Shown in pieces: positions 1-6,609 of a stretch of 24,272 bases of DNA (the stretch's first letter is position 1; the number at the start of each line of letters is the position of its first letter). This stretch comes from JAIRQK01 sp047974135 (GTDB taxonomy: Bacteria > Campylobacterota > Campylobacteria > Campylobacterales > Campylobacteraceae). The translations under genes were made by a program, and so were the position numbers. Location: contig JBKECC010000074.1 of the NCBI GenBank assembly GCA_047974135.1, forward strand, positions 1 through 24,272. Reading direction: 5' to 3'. The notes beneath the pieces were generated by a model. That model saw only the letters and a program-made list of their open reading frames with translations. It searched no databases and was not told where the DNA came from.

Positions 1-1
1 A

Positions 2-379
2 GGCTATTACTCAACTAGTGAAGCAAGCAACCATTTAACAGTTTTAACACCACTTTTACAAACTATGCTTTCTCAACAAAGCACCATTTTAGAGTTACTA
101 AAAGCCAAAGAGAGTCAGCCACTTACTTACATAGACAAGCCAAGCTCGAGGTTGGCACTTCGTAGGCTTAGTAACGAAGAGAAGTTTATAGTCAAAGTGC
201 GAGATGTTTTAAAGAAAAGTGAGGGACTAAGACAGTTTGAGCTTTTAAATGCCTTAGGACGCAGAAAAGATGATAGAACAGCTCTTAGATGGCTTCACGG
301 ATATGATGGCATCTACTGGAGAGCAAATGTGGTAGGTAACACCTCGCCAACATACAGTTACAGCTTAATAGAGGAGTAA
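2..379 (+). CDS. C-terminal part of an unidentified phage protein (5' end outside window)
   Basis: The reading frame is open from the left edge of the window; an ATG at 65 has no Shine-Dalgarno sequence in front of it, so it is probably internal and the gene begins upstream. The visible 125 residues end in a basic region (about residues 60-100 of the visible part) rich in Arg, Lys and Leu, compatible with a winged-helix DNA-binding end, followed by an aromatic tail (YDGIYWRANV). I do not recognise the family. Lying before a terminator and upstream of the late genes, it is probably the last-but-one gene of the early/middle operon, where Mu-like phages carry replication and regulatory proteins. 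Confidence is for a real, truncated coding region; function unknown. Confidence 0.7.
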   Translation, partial: GYYSTSEASNHLTVLTPLLQTMLSQQSTILELLKAKESQPLTYIDKPSSRLALRRLSNEEKFIVKVRDVLKKSEGLRQFELLNALGRRKDDRTALRWLHGYDGIYWRANVVGNTSPTYSYSLIEE

Positions 380-382
380 GCT

Positions 383-550
383 ATGAAAAAGATAACAGAC
401 TTAGATTTAAAAGGTGAAGTTCAAATGGTAGTAGGTGCTCTTGATGCTTTTGGAGAGATGCTTTTTTATACCCATGAAGCTGGTATTTGTGTGCCCGACA
501 CAGAGTATATCATCTATATCATAAGCGACAAACTAAAAGGGCTTTTATAA
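383..550 (+). CDS. Small hypothetical phage protein (55 aa)
   Basis: A short frame begins ATG AAA AAG ATA and ends at a TAA inside the stem of a terminator hairpin. It has a good ribosome binding site (GAGGAG at 371-376, 6 bases before the ATG) that overlaps the end of the preceding gene, which shows translational coupling in one operon. The 55-residue product is acidic to neutral, with a mixed middle (GALDAFGEMLFYTHEAG) and no signal peptide or clear membrane helix. I do not recognise it. The strong start signal and its position just before the terminator support it as a real last gene of the operon. Confidence 0.65.
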   Translation: MKKITDLDLKGEVQMVVGALDAFGEMLFYTHEAGICVPDTEYIIYIISDKLKGLL

Positions 551-559
551 AGCCCTTTT
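535..559 (+). terminator. Rho-independent terminator of the early/middle operon
   Basis: An 11-bp perfect stem (AAAAGGGCTTT pairing with AAAGCCCTTTT) closes a 3-base loop and contains the stop codon of the 55-aa gene. It is followed by GTTTATT. The A-run on the left and T-run on the right make it work in both directions. Confidence 0.8.
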
Positions 560-583
560 GTTTATTAAATTTTAAAATTATTG

Positions 584-589
584 TATAAT
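584..589 (+). promoter_or_regulatory. Promoter (-10 TATAAT) of the 77-aa membrane protein gene
   Basis: A perfect TATAAT lies 30 bases before the ATG at 619 and just after the terminator. No clear -35 is visible, as is usual in Campylobacterota. The sequence after the -10 (through CATATAAAAT) resembles that after the promoter at 24187. Confidence 0.6.
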
Positions 590-618
590 TTCTTACATAT
601 AAAATTAAGGATTTCATA

Positions 619-852
619 ATGATTACCAAAACTATAAAAGGGATTTTATTTTTAATACCTTTTGCTTATTTTGCAAATGGTTGGTTGGCTCTTTATGGAG
701 AGATGACATCAAACAATGCTGCATCTTGGTATAATTCTACTTTAGTACCTTTGGAGTATTGGATAGGTTTTGTTGTTTTGTGTATGCCTTATGTGCTTTT
801 TTGTGGGTTCAAAGAGATTGTTGATATCTTTAAAAACTATAGAAAAGGTTGA
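619..852 (+). CDS. Small two-helix membrane protein, separately transcribed (possible moron)
   Basis: The 77-residue product has two hydrophobic stretches, about residues 8-26 and 46-64, joined by a polar loop, with a basic C-terminus (KNYRKG), so it is very likely an inner-membrane protein with two helices. The start is supported by AAGG at 607-610. It is bounded upstream by a terminator and its own TATAAT promoter, and its stop lies 1 bp from the convergent end of the head operon. That isolation is what is expected of a gene expressed from the prophage independently of phage development. I do not recognise a family; superinfection exclusion or another lysogenic role is inference only, and a holin-like role is less likely because a LydA-type holin is present elsewhere. 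Confidence 0.7.
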   Translation: MITKTIKGILFLIPFAYFANGWLALYGEMTSNNAASWYNSTLVPLEYWIGFVVLCMPYVLFCGFKEIVDIFKNYRKG

Positions 853-853
853 C

Positions 854-1315
854 TTAGTTTAGCAACTTTTCTATCTTTTTTTCTAAAGCTTTCTCTATTT
901 TTTTTACTTCATCTTCTGAAATATTGTAGTTATCGTCTATAGGCAAAAACGGTCTTTTTGGTACAAATTTACTTCCAAATTGGTGAACTGCAGGATAAGG
1001 ATAACCTCTAAACTTTGCATTTGTGCCTATAAAAGCGGTGTTGTCTTTAACGCTCCAAGCAAAAGTGTTTTGCAAGCTTCCACTGTGATAAAGTGTTTTT
1101 CCTTTACCTTTTTTTGCTTTTAGCGTTTTATCTGATAGTTTTTGCCATGACTTGCTATCAAATGCACTTTTTTGGTTTTCAAAAGCCCTTACAGAGCGGT
1201 TATATAGAGGTCTTGCTACATGTTCTCCCAAAAGAGCAGAGCTTTTGCTGTTTAATATCTGTAGTGCTTCAAATGTATCTTTTATCTTTTCAAATCCCTT
1301 TACTTCAATTGACAT
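854..1315 (-). CDS. Phage virion morphogenesis protein (Mu gpG / P2 gpS family)
   Basis: The 153-residue protein carries the family's recognisable C-terminal half: a Tyr/Pro-rich segment then AVHQFG at about 110-115 and VPKRPFLPI at about 118-126. In P2 the relative gpS acts in tail completion; in Mu gpG follows the F gene, as here. The N-terminal half is helical and basic (LYNRSVRAFENQKS) and the C-terminal end is a charged helix (KKIEKALEKKIEKL). It is the last gene of the head operon, 112 bp after F, separated by a region able to form strong RNA structure. An AAAGGA Shine-Dalgarno precedes the ATG. No terminator follows; the next gene is convergent 1 bp away. Confidence 0.85.
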   Translation of the reverse strand: MSIEVKGFEKIKDTFEALQILNSKSSALLGEHVARPLYNRSVRAFENQKSAFDSKSWQKLSDKTLKAKKGKGKTLYHSGSLQNTFAWSVKDNTAFIGTNAKFRGYPYPAVHQFGSKFVPKRPFLPIDDNYNISEDEVKKIEKALEKKIEKLLN

Positions 1316-1345
1316 TCAAATCCTTTATGCTAAAATACAAACCTA

Positions 1346-1434
1346 AGAGTAGAAGTGATGTGATGTTGCAGTGGCTATGCAGGTTCTAGCCCAGCAAAAG
1401 CAACACACTAAACCTGCTTTAATCCTTCTACTCT
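1346..1434 (-). other. Structured spacer between F and G genes (candidate RNA element)
   Basis: A 10-bp perfect inverted repeat (AGAGTAGAAG 1346-1355, CTTCTACTCT 1425-1434) encloses two further complementary pairs: GCAGGTT 1379-1385 with AACCTGC 1411-1417, and GTTGC 1365-1369 with GCAAC 1400-1404. On the transcribed minus strand the two inner pairings interleave, so they could form a pseudoknot or two exclusive folds. The left arm of the outer stem covers the end of the F reading frame. No tRNA features fit. Confidence 0.45.
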
Positions 1435-2609
1435 CTCTTGTATATTAATTTTTCAATTCTCTTTTTTTCAACACTATCAGCTGTGTCTATATAGTGTAAT
1501 GTAACACCTTGGGTTTTGTCTTTAAAATAAGTAAATATAGCGATTAATGCTCGTTTTTTGCCTTTATCATTTTTGAAGTATTTAAAAAACTTTTTAACCA
1601 TTCTGTGGTTTGGATAAGTATATCTCTCATCAGCCTTTCGCAAATACTCAAGCTCTAAATAAATCTCATCAGGGTTTTTAATCAAATCAGCAAAATATGT
1701 TAAAAAAAGATGCCTATCTCTCTTTTTTATCTTCGATAAGCCAGCACCTGTTTTAAAAAGCTCATCATTTACATGTAAAGCATCACCTATTTTATCTATA
1801 AAAAGCCCACCCTCTTTACCAATCCCAAGAGATTTAAAAAACTTTTGTTTTAACTCTTCATCACTAAAGTTTACATACTTTTTATCTTCTTTTAGTGTTG
1901 GCAACTCTTCTAAGCTATCATCTATATCAATCTTTGAAAGAGAGCTGCCGCTCCAAACATTGTGTCTCTTATCATAATCAAATCCATTTTTAGCGATGTT
2001 TGGAAATATCATTGTTTGCACACTCCAGCCATTTTCATCGCATTCATCCTTTGTGTGAAATGTTAAAAAACATGCACAGTTATAATCACACATAGGCATA
2101 TTTTTATCCCAAAAAGAGTGGTCGCGATGCATTACAATACCATGCATTTTTCTATGGCTATCTCTTGAGTTTTCTAATAATCTTGAGTTATATCGCCAGT
2201 ATACAGCATCTTCATAATCTGATGCTTGCTTATATCTGACATTATGGTATGCCATTCTTACGTTTGTTTCATATATAGTTTTAAGTCTGCGTGAGCCTAC
2301 ATGAATTTCTTTAGTTTCTCCTGTTTTTGGATTTAAAGCATCAACTTTGCCCCACCATCCATATTTTTTTAATGTTCCCTTTATGTTGCTTTTCCACTCT
2401 TTAAAACCTTTTCCTTCTTTCATTGCATTTATTAAACTATCTTGCAAATCATTTAGAAGATCACTTCTCATAATTTTTGCAACTGTAAAAGATTTGTTAT
2501 GAACCCCTGCCCACAAATCTTTATAGCTGTATGATATTTTTAAACCTTTTTTTGAAAAATATTCTACGGCTTCATCGAAAGTTAAATCAAAGCTAAATCC
2601 TTTTAGCAT
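1428..2609 (-). CDS. Mu F-type minor head protein with C-terminal PBECR-type nuclease-like domain
   Basis: The protein (393 aa) is a portal-associated minor head protein needed for head morphogenesis. Residues about 105-185 hold the Mu F/SPP1 gp7 signature: an ETNVRMAY helix, then RDSHRKMHGIVM, SFWDKN and CDYNCAC with the family's Cys/His pattern. After a linker (about 225-260), residues 265-391 look like a phage Barnase-EndoU-ColicinE5/D-RelE (PBECR2-like) fold: LHVNDELF, SKIKKRDRHLFL, NPDEIYLELE, then strands ALIAIFTYF and VTLHYID. Mu-like phages are known to fuse such domains to F. It may be a toxin injected with DNA or a structural relic; that is inference. Start ATG has AGGAAG 6 bases upstream; it overlaps the portal gene by 17 bp. 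Confidence 0.85.
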   Translation of the reverse strand: MLKGFSFDLTFDEAVEYFSKKGLKISYSYKDLWAGVHNKSFTVAKIMRSDLLNDLQDSLINAMKEGKGFKEWKSNIKGTLKKYGWWGKVDALNPKTGETKEIHVGSRRLKTIYETNVRMAYHNVRYKQASDYEDAVYWRYNSRLLENSRDSHRKMHGIVMHRDHSFWDKNMPMCDYNCACFLTFHTKDECDENGWSVQTMIFPNIAKNGFDYDKRHNVWSGSSLSKIDIDDSLEELPTLKEDKKYVNFSDEELKQKFFKSLGIGKEGGLFIDKIGDALHVNDELFKTGAGLSKIKKRDRHLFLTYFADLIKNPDEIYLELEYLRKADERYTYPNHRMVKKFFKYFKNDKGKKRALIAIFTYFKDKTQGVTLHYIDTADSVEKKRIEKLIYKRE

Positions 2610-3981
2610 TGTGACTTCCTAAAAGAGTGCTGTTAAAAATAGCACGTCTTAGTATCTCTTCAAGCTCACTAAATTCTACATCTTTATAGTGTTCTAAAAG
2701 TGCCATTTGTGCCTCTTCATAAGAGTTTGAACTCTCAAGAATACCCTCAAAGACTTTGAGTATCTCATTTTCTATAGTTTTATTTTGTAAAAGTGAGTCT
2801 ATACCATCATCAATATCATCTTTTAAAATGCTTTTAAATGCTTTTAAATCACCTTTTAACCGCTCTTTGTTTGCAAAGGTTTGAGGCTCTGTTATCTCTT
2901 CAACTTTAATGTTATAAGTTTCTTCAATGTACTCTTTTGTTGGCTTAAAGCCCATGTTTGAGATATTTACATCTCTGCTTGAGAGTTCAAGTTTCGGATC
3001 ACCTTCACCAAAGAGCTTTACCCAAAGCTCATCGCTCAGCCCATTCACCTCTTTAAAAACTTCTATTGTTTTATTTATAAAACTCTCCAATATTCTCGCA
3101 TCAGCATCAGCAATATCTTCTCTTACTTTATTGTGGGTTTGGCTTGCAGCCAAACTCCCACCTGTTACTTCGCTAGAGAGATTTGCACCAAGCACTACAT
3201 TTCTTATCTGCTTGTCACAATAGTTTATAACGCTTTCAAATGATTCTTTAGAAGTGCTTGTTGGTTGAATTAAGCTTATCTCATCATCTATATCAACCAC
3301 TGCAGTATCACCGCTTAGCATTGCATGTATTTCATCTGCTAATTCTTCTGGCTCACCTTCTGTTTTACCAATTGCCCAAGGAGAACCAAATTTTTCTAAG
3401 AAAGTTACCCAAAACTGCCAACTTGCATTTTTTATCTTGATGGGAAAGTACACCCTAGAGAGCAAACTATCGCCATAAGGCTTGTTAAAACGTGGACGAT
3501 AAAGCAAGTATAAGGCTTTATACTTTTCTATTGACTCTCCATATCCGCTATTATAAAAAAGTTCACCATTTTTGATTAAAAAATCTCTATAGTCTCTTTG
3601 CACAGGAACTGGAACCAAAAGGTTATTTTTTAGTTTATAGTTCAGCTCAAATACATTGAAACCAAAGATATGAGTATCAAGTACTTGAGATATAACATCT
3701 GTACTAAATATACCTTCAGCTATATCTTTTAAATCTTCTTTTTTTGTAATGATTTGCAGCTCCTTTTTTTCAGTTGCTGCTTTTCTACTTTCTATTACTT
3801 GAGAGAGCGTTAAATCTCTGAGAATTACATCTATCTCCTCATCGCTTAGACTTTCTACGTACTTTGAGGCATCAACTGAAAAAAGAGTTGATATGATAGA
3901 GTTATTTAGCGATACAAGCCTCTTTTTAGTTATCTGTTTTTTGTTATCATTTCTGAAAATAGCTTTTAATGCCTTTAGCAT
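2593..3981 (-). CDS. Portal protein (Mu gp29 / DUF935 family)
   Basis: This forms the ring through which DNA enters and leaves the head and on which the terminase docks. Family hallmarks are visible: SQVIESRKAA near the N-terminus, the block RPRFNKPYGDSLLSRVYFP followed by WQFWVTFLEKFGSPW, and a Thr/Gly-rich segment (SSEVTGGSLAASQTHNKVR) before the C-terminal helices. The start is placed at the ATG at 3981 (462 aa, MLKALKAIF), because GAAGGAG lies 8 bases upstream; an in-frame ATG at 4002 has only an A-rich leader. With this start it overlaps the large terminase gene by 35 bp, showing translational coupling. Length is normal for the family. Confidence 0.93.
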   Translation of the reverse strand: MLKALKAIFRNDNKKQITKKRLVSLNNSIISTLFSVDASKYVESLSDEEIDVILRDLTLSQVIESRKAATEKKELQIITKKEDLKDIAEGIFSTDVISQVLDTHIFGFNVFELNYKLKNNLLVPVPVQRDYRDFLIKNGELFYNSGYGESIEKYKALYLLYRPRFNKPYGDSLLSRVYFPIKIKNASWQFWVTFLEKFGSPWAIGKTEGEPEELADEIHAMLSGDTAVVDIDDEISLIQPTSTSKESFESVINYCDKQIRNVVLGANLSSEVTGGSLAASQTHNKVREDIADADARILESFINKTIEVFKEVNGLSDELWVKLFGEGDPKLELSSRDVNISNMGFKPTKEYIEETYNIKVEEITEPQTFANKERLKGDLKAFKSILKDDIDDGIDSLLQNKTIENEILKVFEGILESSNSYEEAQMALLEHYKDVEFSELEEILRRAIFNSTLLGSHNAKRI

Positions 3982-5635
3982 ATGCCTGTCTCCTTCGTCC
4001 ATTTTTGCTTTTTTTTATTCTCTCCATCTTAGATAGTTTGTAAGCACCATGAAGTCCATCAGGTGCATCATCATAATCACCCTCAGGATAATCTTCAAGC
4101 TGGTTTATAAGTAGTCTAAAATCTTTTCTCAACAAGAGCTCACCATTTTCTATTGGAAGTTCAAGTTCAGCTATCCTCTCATTTTTATTTTTTCTATTAT
4201 GAACCCCACGAAGTGGCATATGAATACCTTTGTCATATGCACTCTCAAGTATCCAAGCTTTGAGAAAAAATCCACCGCCATTTGTTTCTACACCACAAAT
4301 CTTGCACTTATACTGTTTTTGAAAGGTGATCATTTTATTGATGATTGTCCTTGCTTCCATAACTTCTACAATAGACTCTAATATATAAGCCTTTCTCTCT
4401 TCTTTACTTATGCCCAGAACATGTATGCTTGTAAAATCGCTTGCTTTGCCATTTCCAGCTGGGTCTGTGTACATAACAGTAAAGTCAGCCTTTGGAGCAT
4501 TTTTATAAAAATGCATTTTTGCTTCAGTAAACTTTGCGTTGTCTTCTTGTGGGTCGTTTTGTTGCTCTTTGTTAAAAGCTTTTCTATTTTCAGCTCGTTT
4601 TCGCATTAGTTTTTCAATGCTCAAAGCAGCTTCCCATAAAACGACTACACCCTCATCCATCTCTTTTTTATTTGCCATGTAAAACTCGTGGGCTTTTGCT
4701 ACTCCATGATTTATGTAGTATCCTGACCAAACTTCCCACATATCCATACGAATAGGATACGAGATAATTGAGCGAAAGACTTTAGGATTCCAAAACTTCT
4801 TTTTAAGCTTTCTTGAAAGCACACTATCTTTGTGTAAAATAGTTCCAATATATAAAACATCCATATTTCCTGAGACATCACTAAGATTTAATACTGCTTC
4901 ATCAACCCAGTCTTCTAGTTTATCTCTTTGGGTGCGAGAGCGTACATTTGTGTCGTTTTCCAAATCATCAATAATACACAAATCAGGTCTTTTGTTCCCA
5001 TGTCTTACACCACGAAGTCTTTTTCCGCTACCAAAAGCTTTTAGTTTAGTGCCATTTTTTGTTGTAAACTCGCCAATTTTCCAATTGTTCGTAATGCCTA
5101 TCGCGTGAGGAAAATCCAATTTTAAGCTGGGGTTATCTTCAAGCTCTGCTTTAATGGCTTCAAGATTAGCCTCTGCTAGTTCTATGGCATCACTTATCTC
5201 AACAATAAACTTTCTATATCCAAAAACTATACACCAAACAACAAAGATGATAGCCGTCCATACACTTTTTGCATTTGCTCTTGGAGCTGCTATTGCGTGT
5301 TTCTCTCCTCGTACTATTCTTAAACGCACAAAAAGTGCATGAAGATATTTGTGAAATTCACTCTCACCTATGATGGTTAAGTAGTGAGGCATATAAGTTT
5401 TAGCAAAATACTTTATATCTCTACTTGCCCTCTTAACTCTTTCGTCTTTCTTGTCTGCTGGTAGATTTAGAGCTGCCTCATTTATGGCAATACTAAGTTC
5501 GTTTTTGTATTCTTCAAGCCAACCAAGAAACTCTTTTCTTGTTATGGTTTTTATACTCTCATCATCTAAGTTTTGAGCCCTTAGGGACTCTTTCGTCTCA
5601 TCTAAAAAGTTTTTTAACTCTTCTTTAGTAAACAT
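3947..5635 (-). CDS. Terminase large subunit, ATPase-nuclease (Mu gp28-like)
   Basis: This motor packages DNA into the prohead and cuts it. In the 562-residue protein the ATPase domain has a Walker A-like loop AAPRANAKS at 116-124 and a Walker B strand LCIIDDLE at 219-226 ending in the catalytic acidic pair. The RNase H-like nuclease domain follows, with D391 in MYTDPAGNG, E450 in GVETNGGG and D522/D523 in DYDDAPDG as the expected metal-binding acids. An N-terminal helical extension (1-70) precedes the ATPase. It lies between the small terminase (11-bp overlap) and portal, as in Mu. Its own Shine-Dalgarno is weak (GAGAA), so it probably depends on coupling. In Mu-like phages packaging is by headful from integrated copies; presumed here. 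Confidence 0.93.
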   Translation of the reverse strand: MFTKEELKNFLDETKESLRAQNLDDESIKTITRKEFLGWLEEYKNELSIAINEAALNLPADKKDERVKRASRDIKYFAKTYMPHYLTIIGESEFHKYLHALFVRLRIVRGEKHAIAAPRANAKSVWTAIIFVVWCIVFGYRKFIVEISDAIELAEANLEAIKAELEDNPSLKLDFPHAIGITNNWKIGEFTTKNGTKLKAFGSGKRLRGVRHGNKRPDLCIIDDLENDTNVRSRTQRDKLEDWVDEAVLNLSDVSGNMDVLYIGTILHKDSVLSRKLKKKFWNPKVFRSIISYPIRMDMWEVWSGYYINHGVAKAHEFYMANKKEMDEGVVVLWEAALSIEKLMRKRAENRKAFNKEQQNDPQEDNAKFTEAKMHFYKNAPKADFTVMYTDPAGNGKASDFTSIHVLGISKEERKAYILESIVEVMEARTIINKMITFQKQYKCKICGVETNGGGFFLKAWILESAYDKGIHMPLRGVHNRKNKNERIAELELPIENGELLLRKDFRLLINQLEDYPEGDYDDAPDGLHGAYKLSKMERIKKSKNGRRRQAYAKGIKSYFQK

Positions 5636-6104
5636 TTATATTCTCAAGCTTTTTAATAAACTCTGGATTTTCTAAGATTTCAACTATTTTTTGTATACAC
5701 TCTTTGTTGCTTACTTTTATCTCATCAATCAAAGTTGATATAGTTTTTTTGATAATCGCCAATCTATACATTTCAGGATCTTGGGTAATAGCAACTTTTT
5801 TCATTTTAATAAAACTATCACCAATTGCTACATAGGCTTTTGCTTTCTCTGCTGGCTTTAACTCACTCTCTCTTATCTCTTTTATAGCTGAATGCATCTC
5901 TTCAATAAAGTTGTTGTAGATATATTCTTTATTGTTGCTTGTATTCGCTAAGTACTTATGAGCTTTTTGTACATCCCAATCTTTAGTCTTATAATTTTTT
6001 ATAGTTTTTTCACTTTTGCCAAGGAGATCCGCAATAGCAGATACGCTTTTGCCTGCAAGATATAAAGCAAAACTGATCTCTTTGGTTGTGTTTAGTTTTG
6101 CCAT
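5625..6104 (-). CDS. Terminase small subunit, HTH protein (Mu gp27 / DUF1804-like)
   Basis: The 159-residue protein begins with a helix-turn-helix: ALYLAGKSVSAIADLLGKSEKTIKNYKTKDW (about residues 13-43, key features AIADLLGKS turn and recognition helix EKTIKNYK), followed by a long helical part typical of small terminases that oligomerise and recognise packaging sites. Residues 80-120 hold SELKPAEKAKAYVAIGDSF, a segment seen in DUF1804 members. It lies directly upstream of the large subunit gene with 11 bp overlap and overlaps the preceding gene by 13 bp. AAAGG precedes the ATG. The family assignment rests on the HTH and position; a general DNA-binding role is certain enough. Confidence 0.8.
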   Translation of the reverse strand: MAKLNTTKEISFALYLAGKSVSAIADLLGKSEKTIKNYKTKDWDVQKAHKYLANTSNNKEYIYNNFIEEMHSAIKEIRESELKPAEKAKAYVAIGDSFIKMKKVAITQDPEMYRLAIIKKTISTLIDEIKVSNKECIQKIVEILENPEFIKKLENINVY

Positions 6105-6502
6105 TGCATACCTTTTAGATTCAATGCTTTTTTATTGTGGTGTCTAAATGCTCTATTTTTTGGAGTTGGTGCTGGAGTGTCTCCATCGTCATTAATCTGT
6201 ATGGGTAGTTTTTTATTTGCCATTTTTAATAGCAAGACTTCAAGTCTATCCATCTCTTCTTTGTTTTCTCTCCAACCGTTTCTTTTTTTAAGCTCAATGA
6301 TTGAGAGTTTAACCCCGATATTTAAAAGCAGGGGTGTTGGGTTATTCGGTAATTTAAAAAACGAACCAATAAAAGAGAGAGCATCAGTTATAGCATCGTC
6401 AACTACTTCTTGATTTGTTGCACCTGTTGCATCAAGATCACTGAGCTCTAACAATTCTCTTTGTGATATCTCTTTTAGTAGGTCGTCGTTTAAAATAGTC
6501 AT
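6092..6502 (-). CDS. Head-tail connector-type protein (Mu gp36 / DUF1320)
   Basis: The 136-residue protein has the DUF1320 pattern: an N-terminal LLKEISQRELLELSD, an acidic segment VVDDAITDALSFIGSFF, then PLLLNIGVKLSIIELKKRNG, the helical bundle of gp6-like head-completion adaptors. The C-terminal 35 residues (DDGDTPAPTPKNRAFRHH onwards) are Pro-rich then basic and probably disordered. In Mu, gp36 follows the major head gene, and the order is the same here. It is the first gene after a terminator hairpin downstream of the capsid gene, so its expression comes from read-through or from a weak promoter in the gap. AAAGGA is 4-5 bases before the ATG. Confidence 0.8.
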   Translation of the reverse strand: MTILNDDLLKEISQRELLELSDLDATGATNQEVVDDAITDALSFIGSFFKLPNNPTPLLLNIGVKLSIIELKKRNGWRENKEEMDRLEVLLLKMANKKLPIQINDDGDTPAPTPKNRAFRHHNKKALNLKGMQWQN

Positions 6503-6562
6503 TTATGTCCTTTTGCGTGTTAAAAACCTTTTTAAAATCGTTTAAAACTTTTAACTCTATAC

Positions 6563-6568
6563 TTTATA
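6563..6568 (-). promoter_or_regulatory. Possible minus-strand promoter for the packaging genes
   Basis: In the gap between capsid and gp36-like genes, after the terminator, the minus strand reads TATATATAAAG, giving a -10-like TATAAA about 60 bases before the ATG at 6502. No -35 is evident and AT-rich chance matches are common, so this is weak support. Confidence 0.3.
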
Positions 6569-6580
6569 TATATTTTTAAA

Positions 6581-6604
6581 CAAAAGGGCTTTTTAGCCCT
6601 TTTG
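6581..6604 (-). terminator. Terminator after the major capsid gene
   Basis: A 10-bp perfect stem (CAAAAGGGCT with AGCCCTTTTG) and a TTTT loop sit 6 bases after the capsid stop codon on the minus strand. The core arm AAAAGGGCT is identical to that of the terminator at 535-559. It probably reduces expression of the packaging genes relative to the abundant capsid proteins. Confidence 0.75.
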
Positions 6605-6609
6605 TTGCT

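Noticed and set aside
1093..1389. Plus-strand frames opposite the head genes (for example 1093-1389, 2927-3223, 4830-5108)
   Set aside because: They lie wholly inside well-supported minus-strand genes, lack ribosome sites and have odd Phe/Leu/Ser-rich composition expected of shadows.
1346..1434. tRNA gene (89-nt segment with closed ends)
   Set aside because: On neither strand do a D-arm, anticodon arm and GGTTCRA T-arm fit in place; the 10-bp closing stem and interleaved inner pairs do not match the cloverleaf.
3982..4002. Portal start at ATG 4002
   Set aside because: No ribosome site precedes it, while GAAGGAG fits the ATG at 3981.
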